A DNA stretch of 30,200 nucleotides from Chara braunii (lineage: Eukaryota; Streptophyta; Charophyceae; Charales; Characeae): assembly GCA_003427395.1 (NCBI GenBank), contig BFEA01000060.1:3339060-3369259 (forward strand), in the 5' to 3' direction. Both the position numbers and the translations under genes were made by a program. Position 1 is the first letter of the stretch. Each line of letters starts with the position of its first letter. Below are positions 8,709 through 18,850 of the stretch, in pieces. The notes under the pieces are model-generated. The model was not told the origin of the DNA, did no database searches, and saw only the letters and a program-made list of their open reading frames with translations.

Positions 8709-8819
8709 GCAACAGGATACAGGCCACTCCTAGCATCATCTACAGGACGGTAGTTGGATGCATTTTAGCAGTACTACTCAGACAAACTATTGGATTCCAT
8801 CGAAATCTGCGATTTATGG

Positions 8820-8865
8820 GGACCCTAGACCCGCTTTCCAGCAGATGCTGCTCCCCACCAATAGA
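8820..8865. repeat. Interspersed 46-bp repeat, copy 1 (second at 29234)
   Basis: 'ggacccgctttccagcag' style core (here 'agacccgctttccagcag') followed by 'ctccccaccaatagag' recurs at 29234-29280 with a few differences. The stretch reads open in more than one frame, so it may be a piece of a repeated coding sequence. Confidence 0.7.
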
Positions 8866-8999
8866 GGGTTGCTCTTATCGGCCCCTGCCCTGAAATCTCA
8901 TCACAACACCAAGTCCTGAGAAAAGTGGTGGACTTTACTCACACCAACCCAGCAATCCTAGGAGACTGGTCGTTCAAACCCCTTACAAGAACAATGGCA
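8865..8999 (+). CDS. Candidate internal exon, possibly endonuclease-like relic
   Basis: A 45-codon open stretch that ends exactly at a consensus donor (GCA then GTAAGT at 9000). It includes RVALIGPCPEISSQHQVLRK and NPAILGDWSFKPLTRT. The phrase AILGDWSF resembles the GDWN/GDFN motif of LINE-type AP endonucleases, but the Asn is Ser here and no other catalytic motif is visible, so this is only a suggestion. A possible acceptor ('ccaatag') lies directly upstream. A spliced host exon is an equal alternative. Confidence 0.25.
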
Positions 9000-9000
9000 G

Positions 9001-9921
9001 TAAGTCTAAGTGTGTGTGGGTGTGTTGCATGTTTTGGATTTTCACCACAACATCCCCTAATCCACCCAGATTAGTAGAGCCAAATCGAAGCAACTTTAGT
9101 CCTATTTCAGACAACGACACATTTAGGGAGAAGTTAGTGAATAATCCCGCGACAAAACTATTGTATTCTTTTGTATCCCAACGGGGCAAAAAGTCTGGGA
9201 GGCCCTCAAGGGAACTCCGCATCACTTTTGCGGCGTGAATATTGCAGACCACAGATCATGCGTACCAGTTAGCAATCCAAGCAAGAGCGCCAAACAAAGG
9301 TGGTTTGGGCGAGGGTACGAGCTATGGATCGTCATTCTGAATTGGCTGTTTGTGTAAGCATATGATGCAGGGTCGGACCACAACATAGAATAGATATGCG
9401 GTATTGTCAATCGTTAAGGGTTTTTTGCCATGGATTTGTGTTGCAAGGCGAGTCGTGGAAGGAGGATTTGAACTGCCTTGCGAACGAATCCACCTGTTTG
9501 AACGATGAGATCGTCTGACAGGCGGTAGTCTTCCTTGTGAGAGGACGTTGTTGAAGCCCCGAGGGTGGTTAGGCGCCGAACCCAAAACCCTACATGATGG
9601 GTAGCTGCACGTTTGAGTAATTCGGAATCAATGGAGCCATCAACATTCAAATCGAGATGGGTGTCTATACACTCCAGGGGCCAAACAACAAAGTGAAAAG
9701 GTGGTCCCCTAATCATGGAGTGATAGAAATGACAGTGACGTGAATGAGTACTTTGAAATGAATAGGAGGAGTGTCATTGTTGTTGTTGCAGTCTTGTAAA
9801 CGATAGTGAGTAGAGTATTCCAACATGTATGCAACCAAAGGGTATGTGAATAATGACATAAACAAAACCAGGAGCCGAAAGAGCATTCATTCCTGCCATT
9901 CCTGGTTCAATGGGGCTCGGA
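9001..9921. other. Mostly unannotated stretch
   Basis: One coding-like minus-strand frame (9417-9716) lies here, listed separately. The rest shows no gene or repeat that I can name. A small perfect hairpin ACGAT/ATCGT occurs near 9501-9513. Confidence 0.35.
9417..9716 (-). CDS. Candidate 100-codon ORF, unrecognised
   Basis: Open from ATG (9716) to a TAA near 9414-9416. The C-terminal two thirds (LNVDGSIDSELLKRAA, then DYRLSDDLIVQTGGF, then VRKAVQILLPRLALQ) looks more protein-like than other frames here. No known motif is seen. No promoter or splice evidence of weight. Chance remains a serious alternative. Confidence 0.2.
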
Positions 9922-10025
9922 TTAAACCACCTGTACTCGGCCCAGCTATCGGCCACCGGAAAAAATAAAGTAGAAATGTTTCTAGCCGGATGAATTTGGG
10001 CGCTCCTAAAATTGTGGCTTGTAAT
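9922..10025. mobile_element. TTAAACCAC MITE family, truncated copy
   Basis: Starts TTAAACCACCTGTACTCGGC and continues through 'gtttctagccggatgaattt' and 'gggcgctcctaaaattgtgg', closely matching the reverse complement of 17693-17850. About 20 internal bases are missing compared with that copy, and the second terminal repeat is absent. Confidence 0.8.
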
Positions 10026-10246
10026 GCCTTGTAGTTGCAGCTCAAATTGTGCTGCTTGGGCTGCAGCTGCCACATGTCACTTTTTGAACCAGTGCTCTGT
10101 GTCATAGAGGCCACCGTTCCAGTCATGATGTGCAACCAAGTCAACTCTAATAATATATCGTGCAAAATTGCAAATTGGTGATGAGAGGAAGTGTGAGGGG
10201 GGTTACCGTAAGGGGGATCATAAGTAGTACATGTTGTTTGTGTCAT
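10018..10246 (-). CDS. Candidate ORF interrupted by a MITE fragment
   Basis: From ATG at 10246 a minus-strand frame runs MTQTTCTTYDPPYGNPPH and on through WQLQPKQHNLSCNYKALQ, where it enters the MITE remnant at about 10025. The Thr/His/Pro-rich start is reasonable but matches nothing I know. If real, it was truncated by the insertion. Weak support. Confidence 0.2.
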
Positions 10247-10249
10247 GCC

Positions 10250-11003
10250 ACCGACACGAAAATCTCCGTTTGAATCCCTTTCCTAATTATGAGGTTGTAT
10301 TATTGGCATCGTAGAAAAATCTCAAAATTTCATTTTCTATAAACAACTTTAAACAAGGTAGTTAATACGTGATGTATAAGAAAAAAGAAGCCAAAGGACG
10401 TAGTGAAAAGGTAGCCCCATGGTCCAAGGTTATAAGCATGTTGGCTCAACACGAGTAGGTTGTCAACGTTCCTTGCAGGAGAAATTCACCACAATTTTTC
10501 AAACGATGGTTCGGCAAGTACGCAGAATGCCTCCATCTGTGTATATGCTCTTGGCATTTGCCCTGAACGCCAGGCACAACAGGACTAGCTATTATGTTAG
10601 CAAGAGGATTTCGATCATCACCTGAAACATTGTGTACAAGGTTTATGTCAAAGAGAATGTCCTGCAAAAGTAAGATGAATAGGAGCACTTTGTACCTTAC
10701 TCTGACACACCTTGGGTGGGAACTAACTATGAGCACTGCGCGGAAGGAAAGGGCAAGAAACTGCACACTTGCGATGACCACCAATGCACCACCACATGGT
10801 ATAAGTTCCTAAAGGAAACCACAAGATCAGCCACGTATATGCGAGTTTTGGCCTTAAACACTAGTATTGCTCGACGAGGGGGGAGTAGATAAGAGGTGCA
10901 ACTACTGCCAAAATGTGTTGTCTTTGCATTAACTGAACCCCCCACGATGGACCCACCCTGCTCCCTGACCACAGTAGTGCATCCCTGATTGTGAGAGGTA
11001 GTT
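10250..11003. other. Unannotated stretch
   Basis: No gene, repeat or RNA recognised. A/T-rich between 10310 and 10400. Confidence 0.35.
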
Positions 11004-11085
11004 ATGCTTGCAGGGTTCCACTGTATAAGCTTAGGAGTAGTGGTAGGTAGGAAGTAAAAGATGAATTTGAGAGACGAGTAAAATT
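11004..11085. repeat. Interspersed repeat R1, copy 2 of 3
   Basis: ATGCTTGCAGGG, 'gcttaggagtagtggtaggt' and 'gaatttgagag' occur in the same order as at 2441-2525. Confidence 0.6.
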
Positions 11086-11130
11086 TGGTTAAACCATTTT
11101 TCTCCGAATGGGATACAGTTGCTAGCATGC

Positions 11131-11336
11131 ATGTGCACTTGCCTCTAGTTTTGCTAGGAAAACATCCACGCAAAACAGGACCAAGACATGCATCGTTTTA
11201 CCTTTATGTTTTCCAAGCAGAACAAGAGGCGGTACGTTTCTTAACTATTTCTCTCAAATGTGGCTGCATGCATACCGTATCGGGCGGGATGCACCGGTCT
11301 CTAGTTCTGTTTGGAAACATCCAGCAAAGCAAATCA
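11131..11336. repeat. Two diverged direct repeats
   Basis: The core 'ctctagttttgctagg' plus 'aaaacatcc' near 11143-11166 recurs as 'ctctagttctgtttgg' plus 'aaacatcc' near 11299-11322, each after a 'gcac' word. Spacing is about 156 bases. No coding signal. Confidence 0.55.
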
Positions 11337-11569
11337 TATTGTGGTTCTGTTTTGACTTAGGTATTTTCGAAGCAAAATTTGCATTCCCTCGAGCGGCACT
11401 TCCAAGGCTAAATGTACGAGCTTATATTTGAATTTTGCCAAATTTGTAAGGAACGGATATCGGTGCGGGGAAAAATCCGGGTGGCAATGGTACGAACCTC
11501 TATATTAGATCTGCTGCCAGAAGATGGAACATAAAGGAGACGACCGTTTTCTAGTTTTCACCCTGTGCC

Positions 11570-12925
11570 ACCCGTGACGTGGTCGTAATTGTTGTCAGAT
11601 ACATTTCGGAAAGTGTTACTGTGAGAATGTCAAAAACTGAAAGCGGTTGATCGGGAATTGATTACTCTCCGTCTCTCATAGGGAGGTTCATCGGAACAAC
11701 AAACATGGCATGGTCGTATTGTTATCACATACATTCAAGGAAGTGTTAGGGTGAGAATGCTTTACAATAAATGGGGTTGACTAGGGATCAATTGTTTTCT
11801 GCCTCTCACAGGGAGTCACATCAGAAACAACCGACATTCTCCTTTCTAATAAAAGGGGGGGGGCGGACATACCAAACTTTTAACATGATTGTCATCGGAT
11901 TAATCTAGGGTTGACCATAAATGCGGTTAGGAGAGCAGGTTAACGGAGGCCCTAATTTTCAGACCACTTGCCATGCCATTAATAAGAAAACCAAATGGTT
12001 GTTTTAACCAAACTTGCCACCAATTTATAGATTGGGGACCATACTAACTAACTTCAAAAAAAAAAATTGGAAAAAACATACAATTTGACCTCGAAAACCT
12101 AATTTCAGTTTTGGACCCGTTACCTAGGGCCTGAAACTGGAGGTCCCCGTTAACCACTTTTGGCGGTTAGATACATTTTGAATCATGTTCGTGTGAGAAT
12201 GCCTCAAAATATGAAAGGTTGGAAGGAGGGAATGCCTCTCACACGGAGTCACATCAGAAACAACCGACATTCTCCTTTCTTATAAAAGGAGGGGGGGGAA
12301 AGCATACTAAACTTTGAACGTGGTTGCCCTCCTCGGATTAATCTAGAGCTGACCATAAATGTGGTTAGATACATTATAAAAAAGGGTAGCATGAGAATGC
12401 CTCCAAATAAAAGAGGCTAACAGGGAATTCATTGTTCTCGGTCTCTCACAAGGAATCACATAAAAAAGAGATAAGATTCTTATTTCTTATTAATAAAAAA
12501 ATTTAAAAAACATGCTAAGTTTTGTGACGTTTGCGTGAGTGAGATTTTTATCATTTTTTCCTTTCAGTGAAAAGTATTACGTTGAAGATGGAATGAAATT
12601 CTCGATGAGCTCATGAATGAATCATGCTTTCATTCTATTATGACAATTTATTTTTAGTCTATAGACTTTATATGAGCTTAACTTTTTTTTTACTAGAACT
12701 CCTTACAATAGAATGATAGTCTAATTAAAATATTTCATAAACTTACACAACCTTTCATCCATTTGTATGATATAATTGAAGTTAGAAGGGAAACCCTATT
12801 ATTGGCAAGGAACTTTTCAAGTAGGACATAAAATTTTTAAAATGGAATTATAATGAGAATGTCCTGAAATGGAAAGGATGGCAGGGAATCAATTGCTCCC
12901 CGCCCGAAAGAGTCGTGCATGTAGA
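11570..12925. repeat. Diverged repeat array, about five partial units
   Basis: Recurring ordered words: 'agatacatt', 'gtgagaatgcc', 'agggaatcaattg', 'gcctctcacagggagtcaca', 'tcagaaacaaccgacattct', 'ttataaaagg', 'ggattaatctag' and 'tgaccataaatg'. Units are seen at about 11575-11700, 11703-11940, 12165-12360, 12362-12480 and 12840-12920. Two contain the full long form, the others only the first half. Divergence is substantial, so the array is old. No ORF. Confidence 0.7.
12500..12840. other. AT-rich spacer
   Basis: About two thirds A+T with T and A runs. Nothing else recognised. Confidence 0.4.
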
Positions 12926-12999
12926 AAAATGTGAACGACATAAAGCAGCAGGACAACTTGGAGTCCATTGGGTGCACCGTTTTCTCCCCCATTTCACTA

Positions 13000-13445
13000 T
13001 TGTACCTTCCTCGAGCCGCAAATTTTTTGAGTGACTGAATTGTGATTCTAAAGTTAGTTGGGGTTATGTACTGGTGGTTTAAACCATATATTCGCATGTG
13101 AGCATAAGTTAAGAAAATTGCCTTTTGAGGTATGCGATCCTCCAGCTATGCCTCTTCAAAATAGCATGTCGCATTCGCCACCAGCCCAAACCCAAATTGT
13201 GAAGCAGTACCCTGCTTCTCATGAACTAGCAGTTTTAGACCACCAATATATTTACATTTTTTTTTTACGAGGCAGATTCTCCCTATGTGTGAAGCTTTGC
13301 TGAAACCTCAGCGTAACGTTTGTTTTTTTTTTTTTGGGGGGGGGGGCTACGAACCATTCTGATCCGGTTACCTTGAGCCTTCAAATTTAAGGAAAGACTC
13401 AATCGTGATTCTTAAGTTGGTTGGGATCATCAACTGACAATTTAA
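13000..13445. repeat. Pair of diverged direct repeats
   Basis: 'gactgaattgtgattctaa' then 'agttagttgggg' near 13033-13063 corresponds to 'gactcaatcgtgattctta' then 'agttggttggga' near 13397-13427. Both are followed by 'tttaaa'. The first copy ends in GTACTGGTGGTTTAA, the inverse of the TTAAACCAC MITE ends. Confidence 0.5.
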
Positions 13446-13449
13446 AAAC

Positions 13450-13942
13450 AAAACAAAGGAAAGCAATGTATCGTCGTCAAAGTGAGTTGCCCCAGGTGTT
13501 GCAGTCCGATTTTAGTTCCTGGGTTGTAAAGAGGTTGAACGCATGTTTGCTTATCAATAGTCCATGTGAGTACCATTTACCGGTTACCCATCAATTTTTA
13601 GAGATTTGTCAAGCTCCTTATTTATGTCTTGCTCTCGAGTGGTCAATGAATTTTACGAAGAATTGAATTTGTATAGAGGAGATTAACATTTTTACGAGCA
13701 AGAATCTTATCCACTCTTGCAGTAGCCTGGCTATCCAGGGAGAATTTTGGAGAAAGGATTTTAGACCTTATGCCGATTGATTGCGCCACCTAGCCCATGT
13801 GGCTGAATGGTACACCCATCACCTGTCAATGGATAAATTTTAAGTTAGAAGTCAATCGGTAGCAGATAAATACGTCAAAATTACAACCAAAGGGTTGTTC
13901 AAGTTAGTTCAAGGCCATCAATCTAACCAGGGGAAAAAAAAA
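13450..13942. other. Unannotated stretch
   Basis: A plus-strand frame (to 13666) is open for about 80 codons but starts without a clear ATG and has no motif. Nothing else is supported. Confidence 0.3.
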
Positions 13943-14020
13943 CCAACAACTTGAAGGGATTGCTCACGAGTGGGAATAAATCCAACAACTTGAAGGGATT
14001 GCTCACGAGTGGGAATAAAT
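13943..14020. repeat. Perfect 39-bp tandem duplication
   Basis: The 39-base unit starting CCAACAACTTGAAGGGATTG occurs twice, at 13943-13981 and 13982-14020, without a mismatch. It is a recent duplication. Confidence 0.95.
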
Positions 14021-14485
14021 CGGGGTGCGGGTCCGTTGATAGGCCCTATTTTCTGTAGGTCTACTAAGGAAGCTTCTGAAAATAGTCATAGGAAGGTCAG
14101 AGGAAGACGGTTTGAAAGTGTGGGACAAAAGTAGCCTATGTGCCTAGTTGCACTACTCGACATCCGCCAACTTTGGTGGGGGGTTTCCCCATCCACCACC
14201 TGGCGCGTCGTTGTGTGTAACTTGAACTTCAAGTTCCTTTTTGTGAATGGACTTTCTTGTGACCCCTCCTCAAAACCACTTCTTGGTGAGGTTTTGCCTT
14301 CGTGGTTGTAGGTCTTGAAGACTTTTGTCTTCCTGCACGAGGTAAAACCATGGCTAGTAAGCACAACCACACCTCCAACTCACCACGGTTTTCCATTTTT
14401 TTCACTTGCCATCAATTTGACAGATATTGTGGTGGATGGCAAGTAATGCAACTAGACCCTATGCCTAAAATATTATCTTGGACAG

Positions 14486-14614
14486 ATCAAAGCACACCCT
14501 GATGAGTACCAGCAAGCATCGGTTGGAATAGGTCATGGCTTGCAAGTGCCACTCTTCTACACCATCCTGATTTTTTTAATTCAAGTGCTTTACGATCGAG
14601 TTCTTGGGATTTAA
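14486..14614 (+). CDS. Candidate 3'-terminal exon with a hydrophobic segment
   Basis: Directly after an acceptor-like 'ttatcttggacag' (ends 14485) a frame of 42 codons runs to TAA (14612-14614). It starts IKAHPDEYQQASVGIGHG and continues VPLFYTILIFLIQVLYDRVL, where a roughly 18-residue hydrophobic stretch could span a membrane. I do not recognise the protein and find no partner exon that is certain. It could be chance. Confidence 0.25.
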   Translation: MKAHPDEYQQASVGIGHGLQVPLFYTILIFLIQVLYDRVLGI

Positions 14615-15525
14615 TTGGCATGTTGACATCGTTCACTTCAGCGTAACAGTTTCTCTATGCATACTATATTTTCAACTTACTGGTTCAAATCATTGCCTTA
14701 ACATGGTGGCTTAAACCACCAGCACTCTTGGAGGTCGAGGAGTGCATGCGGCCAGCCATTGCTACAATGTCACATCATTTCCACTCGAATAAATTCATGT
14801 TGGCGCCGCATGCCCATCTATCATCCCAACTGTACCCAACACGTTGTGCCGCACATGAGGCCACAACTTTCATAAGCATTGGTGGCTTAACCAGCTGAGG
14901 GAGGGCGTTTGGAGTTGTGGGGGAATTGGTTTTGTTTGTTTTTGTATAGGGTGGGGTCTTGCCTCTCACAACTTCACAAGACCCTATCACCATCCTTTAG
15001 TTAATTCCACCTGGTGCACCCCCACTCCCTCAGCCTACCCCAGTGTCGACCACTCAGGACAACCATCCCTTTACCATTTTTTGGTGGGACGACCTGACCA
15101 GATAGTGGTTGCAGGCACGAGTGCTAAGCAGGGAGCCTGCTTGAAGCATGTCCAAGCGAGCACTGTCGTACCGATACGTCAAGCGATAGGGATAAGCATT
15201 CTCTCTACAAGCCATGTGGGTAGACTGGATACACCCCCTCATGCAACTATTGATAAGATCATTATTTTTGTTGTTCTTCAATTGTTGATGCTTAGATCTT
15301 GCCAATGGTTTCATAGGCCCTTCTTTATTCCTATTCGACCCTGCCCGGGCCTCTTGTTACGGTCAATTATCCCTACGCACCCCTAAGGTCAGGACAACTA
15401 TCGTTACTATCCTGGTTCATCTCACACCCAGACAAAACAACAACTTTCGCCCTCGCCAAGGCTATTTTTGGTTCTACCACCATTGATTTGACCTTTTTTT
15501 TTTTCCCAAGCAGGTCTGGCCTTAC
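14615..15525. other. Unannotated stretch
   Basis: No gene, RNA or strong repeat recognised. Frames of 60-100 codons on either strand have no motif. Confidence 0.3.
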
Positions 15526-15529
15526 TACA

Positions 15530-16085
15530 ACAGAAATATTCAAGACTTAAAAGTTCAGTTAACGGGAAGGCAAACTCAAAAACTTTCAGGCTAATTTAAA
15601 AATTTTCAGTTTATCGAGAGGTTTTCAGTTTATGGTGTCCAATTTTCCCTCAAAATAAACTGAGAATTATTTTAGGTATGACAGTCCGGGAACAATCTTG
15701 AAAATTTTTGCATAACATTTCAGTTTTATATAAACTGAAATGTTTGGTATTACTTGAAATTGAACCGAAATTTTATCTTTCATTTTAACTTAATTCAAAA
15801 ATATAACTGAAATATTATTTGTTCGCATAAAATTCAACAAAAAAGTTATCTTTGTCCGGACAATTAAACTGAACTGTTCTTTAAGAACGGAAAGTCAAAC
15901 TGAAATGTACTTCATAAACGGAAAGTTAAACTTAAATGCAAAATGTGGAAGGAAAGTTAAACTAAAATGCAATCTACTTCTTGAATATGAAACTGAAAGT
16001 TCATTTTACAGGGTTAATTGAACTGAAATTGTTTGGTTGTCCGGAAATCATGCATGAAATTTAACTGAAATTTCATGAGGGCCTT
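15530..16085. repeat. AT-rich block of degenerate AAACTGAAAT motifs
   Basis: The word AAACTGAAAT and close variants (aactgaactg, aaacttaaatgc, aaactaaaatgc, aaactgaaagtt, aactgaaattt) recur at least ten times, often preceded by 'ggaaagtt'. A perfect 27-base palindrome with 11-bp arms CATTTCAGTTT and a TATAT centre sits at 15716-15742. Inverse-orientation words (tttcagttt) occur in the left part, direct ones in the right part, so the block looks like an old inverted-repeat element. Confidence 0.6.
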
Positions 16086-16456
16086 TGGCGTGGTCCATTG
16101 TCGGTGCCTGTGTGCTGGAAGTGTGTTTCGCCTTATGTCACTAGTTCCTCACAGCTTGTTACTTGAGGGGCAATGTACCGCTGGTTACTAAGGGGAATGC
16201 AATGGTGGATGACTACCTCGGTATCTTTACAGCAAGTGATATTTGCAAGTGTCACTCATCAAATAACCCGAGTTATACAAATTTAACAATTGATCGCTAG
16301 GCTACCAACCAGGCTATCTAGGCCGCCACTGCCTGTCTCAATGACCTTGATGGGAAAACTTGAACTTCTGGCAGGAACCAAAGGAACCCTGACGCAACAA
16401 AAAATAGCATTTTTCGAGACCTTAAAACTCAGATAAAGATCTTATACAACTTTTAG
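16086..16456. other. Unannotated stretch
   Basis: Nothing recognised apart from ordinary unique-looking sequence. Confidence 0.35.
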
Positions 16457-16665
16457 TTAAACCACTAGTACTTGGCCCGGCTATCGGCCGCGGCACTTTC
16501 TCGTAAACGCGCCGCGCCTTTAGTGCTTCGGGCTACCGAACCACAATGGCTGGAGGCGCCAGCCAAAACGAAAACAAAAAGTTGGGCTGACGGTTCGTCC
16601 AAACTTGACGCGCCTGGTGCTCTGAGGCTCAGCTTCGATAGCTGGGCCAAGTACTAGTGGTTTAA
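16457..16665. mobile_element. Complete TTAAACCAC MITE-like element, 209 bp
   Basis: Left end TTAAACCACTAGTACTTGGC and right end its exact inverse, GCCAAGTACTAGTGGTTTAA; the inverted repeat continues as 'ccggctatcg' versus 'cgatagctgg' with one mismatch, giving arms of about 30 bp. The interior is GC-rich and itself partly palindromic. Frames of 61 codons exist on both strands, but this is a by-product of the inverted symmetry. A TTAA-like end suggests a TTAA or TA target preference, by analogy only. Confidence 0.85.
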
Positions 16666-16669
16666 TGAT

Positions 16670-17050
16670 AATCACACCTTTGGGCCCCTTCAACCTCTTC
16701 AAACCACATAAATACCCTTCAAGATCAAAGTAAATACAAGATTTGGGCACATCTCTGAGCCAAAAAATACCCCACCTGCTAATAAACAAAAGAAAAAGAC
16801 AAAACTGACCCACTTAGGTACCCCGGACAGTTGGGCCCACATTACTGGCACGCATTCCAACTGGGTAAGAGACCGTAAGACTGCAATCCTATGCAGATGC
16901 ACAATATGATATACAAAAAGACGTATGTAGTAGTAACATGTGACTGTGCCAACTGCACTTAAAGCTCATTACATCAAATATAAACTCAAAGACAAGCAAT
17001 TCAAATGCATGCACTGACACACAAGAAAAATAGATTCAGCACTGCGCCAG
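16670..17050. other. Unannotated stretch
   Basis: No gene or repeat recognised. Confidence 0.35.
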
Positions 17051-17092
17051 AGGAGAGAGAGAGAGGGAGGGAGAGGGGGAGAGAGAGAGAGG

Positions 17093-17165
<73 letters not shown>

Positions 17166-17215
17166 NNNNNNNNNNNNNNNNNNNNNNNNNNNNNNNNNNN
17201 NNNNNNNNNNNNNNN

Positions 17216-17284
<69 letters not shown>
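17051..17284. repeat. (GA)n microsatellite with a 50-N assembly gap
   Basis: An imperfect GA/GGGA start gives way to pure (GA)n. Bases 17166-17215 are N, flanked on both sides by GA, so the array length is unknown and 50 is likely a placeholder. Translations through it are meaningless. Confidence 0.97.
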
Positions 17285-17287
<3 letters not shown>

Positions 17288-17692
17288 TATTCCACTCTCT
17301 GCAGATTGCGTATCACCGCACTGATCATGCGAAAAATATCCATTGTGCTCCATCATAAGTCTGCTCGTTATAAAACAAGCCTTGATCCACTTTTGAACTG
17401 CAGTGGACAAGGTGTGTCGTTGATAGCTATGGAAGCCCGAGTGTAAACCACCACGACCACTTGGCTATCCAACTTTTTACTGTACTTGCAGCCCGAGCGT
17501 GTCCCTTGAAACCACCATCGCCAATTTGACATGCAGCTCCAGCTTCAACTCATGTATAATGCTTTTGAAAGTGCTCGACTGCTTTGTACATCTTTGCCTG
17601 TACCTATTCACCAAAGCATCTTCAAGTAGAGTCTCCAACCAGAACTGCAACCTGCAGAGACAGGTGACAAACATGCAGATGAAAGCATTTTG
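17285..17692. other. Unannotated stretch with a weak internal repeat
   Basis: 'agcccgagtgtaaaccacca' near 17428 and 'agcccgagcgtgtcccttga' near 17491 are loosely repeated. No gene supported. Confidence 0.35.
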
Positions 17693-17850
17693 TTAAACCA
17701 CCAGTACTTCCTAAAGTTGTGCCCGTTAATAAGCCACAATTTTAGAAAACGTACGGGCCACCACAGGAGCGCCCAAATTCATCCGACTAGAAACGTTTTT
17801 ACTCTATTTTTTTCCACGGCCCATAGCTGGGACCACGTACTAGTAATTTA
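17693..17850. mobile_element. TTAAACCAC MITE-like element, 158 bp
   Basis: Left end TTAAACCACCAGTACTTCC, right end 'cgtactagtaattta', an imperfect inverse. The interior (in reverse orientation 'ggatgaatttgggcgctcct') is shared with the fragment at 9922-10025. Compared with 16457-16665 only the ends and the 'agctatcgg' subterminal word are shared, so they are two subfamilies. Confidence 0.8.
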
Positions 17851-18459
17851 CGGGAACAATATTAGTATAAAATAACTGTTACTCTAGATTAATGTCATGT
17901 CAACTAGGGAACAGGTAGGTGACAAAAAAAAAAAAAAAATGGGCGGCAAAACCACTAACTTGAATACCCTGTGAGCCAACCAATCCAAGCAAACACAAAA
18001 GTACCAGCAAAAATTCATGCCTCAAGACTTAGATCAGAGACTGATCTGAAACTCGAGGCCTACAGGTCTCTAGAATTGTCCATAGATATCTCACCATATC
18101 CGACATGGAACCCCATTCTCAGCACGTGCATCTCTCCACTAATACATTGGAGCCATTTCAGTGGGGAGGATCCTTTAATGTGTGCTGATCTTTCCCCCTC
18201 AGGAGAGACCCTTGTGGACACAGAATGTTAATTGAAAAAGAAAAGAAAAAAACAGTTCGCAAGACACAAGCTGAGACAAACACATTGATTTCAGATCAGA
18301 CTTACCTTCGATCCGGTCCCGACTGTGCATAGAACCGAAAATATAATCTTTGGCATAACCGTTATATGCCTTCAGGCTGCAACCATGGCATGGTGTGGAA
18401 AAGCACAGTCATACCAAACAAGATAAACCAGTATGTAACACACGTAGATAGTCTCATAT
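17851..18459. other. Unannotated stretch with an A-run
   Basis: An A-run lies at about 17925-17939. No gene is supported. Confidence 0.35.
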
Positions 18460-18640
18460 GGGCCCTTAGGCCAGGGTTCTCGAGCCCCGGCCCCGGACCC
18501 CGGCGGGGGTCCCGGGGGCTGGGGGTCGGCACCACCGGCCCCGGCAAAAAAAAAAAAAAGAATACAGGGGGTTGCTCAGCCGCAGCCTGCACCTCCTGGG
18601 CCAAACTGCAATATTGCAGTTTTGGCCCGACCTAGGGCCC
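18460..18640. mobile_element. GC-rich palindromic element with GGGCCC ends
   Basis: The left end GGGCCCTTAGGCC and right end GGCCCGACCTAGGGCCC are imperfect inverted repeats. Inside are two strong hairpins: CCCCGGCCCCGGACCCC against GGGGTCCCGGGGGCTGGGG (about 18484-18526), and a near-perfect palindrome GGGCCAAACTGCAAT / ATTGCAGTTTTGGCCC (18597-18628). An A-run lies between them (about 18546-18559). No ORF of note. A non-autonomous DNA element or a structured regulatory insert is likely. Confidence 0.6.
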
Positions 18641-18850
18641 CCCCCAGGGCTACACCCCCCCCTCGTGAGCCCGGGGTAGTGCGGGCTCGGGGCCGGGGGC
18701 AGCGCCCAGCAGGGTGTGGGGGGGTTGGCTGGCAGCAGGGGCGGGGTTGCGGGGCTGGGGGTGCCGGGGGGCGCGAGGGTGGGCGAGCGCAGGGTGTGGG
18801 GGGGTTGGCTGGCAGCAGGGGGAGCGCAGGTGCCGGCGAGCGCGGGCGCA
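18641..18850. repeat. GC-rich block with an 80-bp-period duplication
   Basis: AGGGTGTGGGGGGGTTGGCT and the following ten bases occur identically at 18711-18740 and 18791-18820. G-runs on the plus strand are frequent enough to allow G-quadruplex formation. Long frames on both strands here follow from the high GC content. Confidence 0.8.

Noticed and set aside
9440-9510. tRNA-like B box GTTCAAATCC on the minus strand
   Set aside because: No matching A box at tRNA spacing; the sequence lies inside a longer coding-like frame.
13700-13820. tRNA-like gene on the minus strand (GGGCTAGGTGGCGCAATC)
   Set aside because: An A-box-like word and an anticodon-like hairpin can be drawn, but there is no GTTCGA-type B box and the stems do not close.
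14498-14535. Hammerhead-like CTGATGAG word
   Set aside because: The downstream GAAA box and a proper stem II are missing, and the word is better explained by the open frame there.
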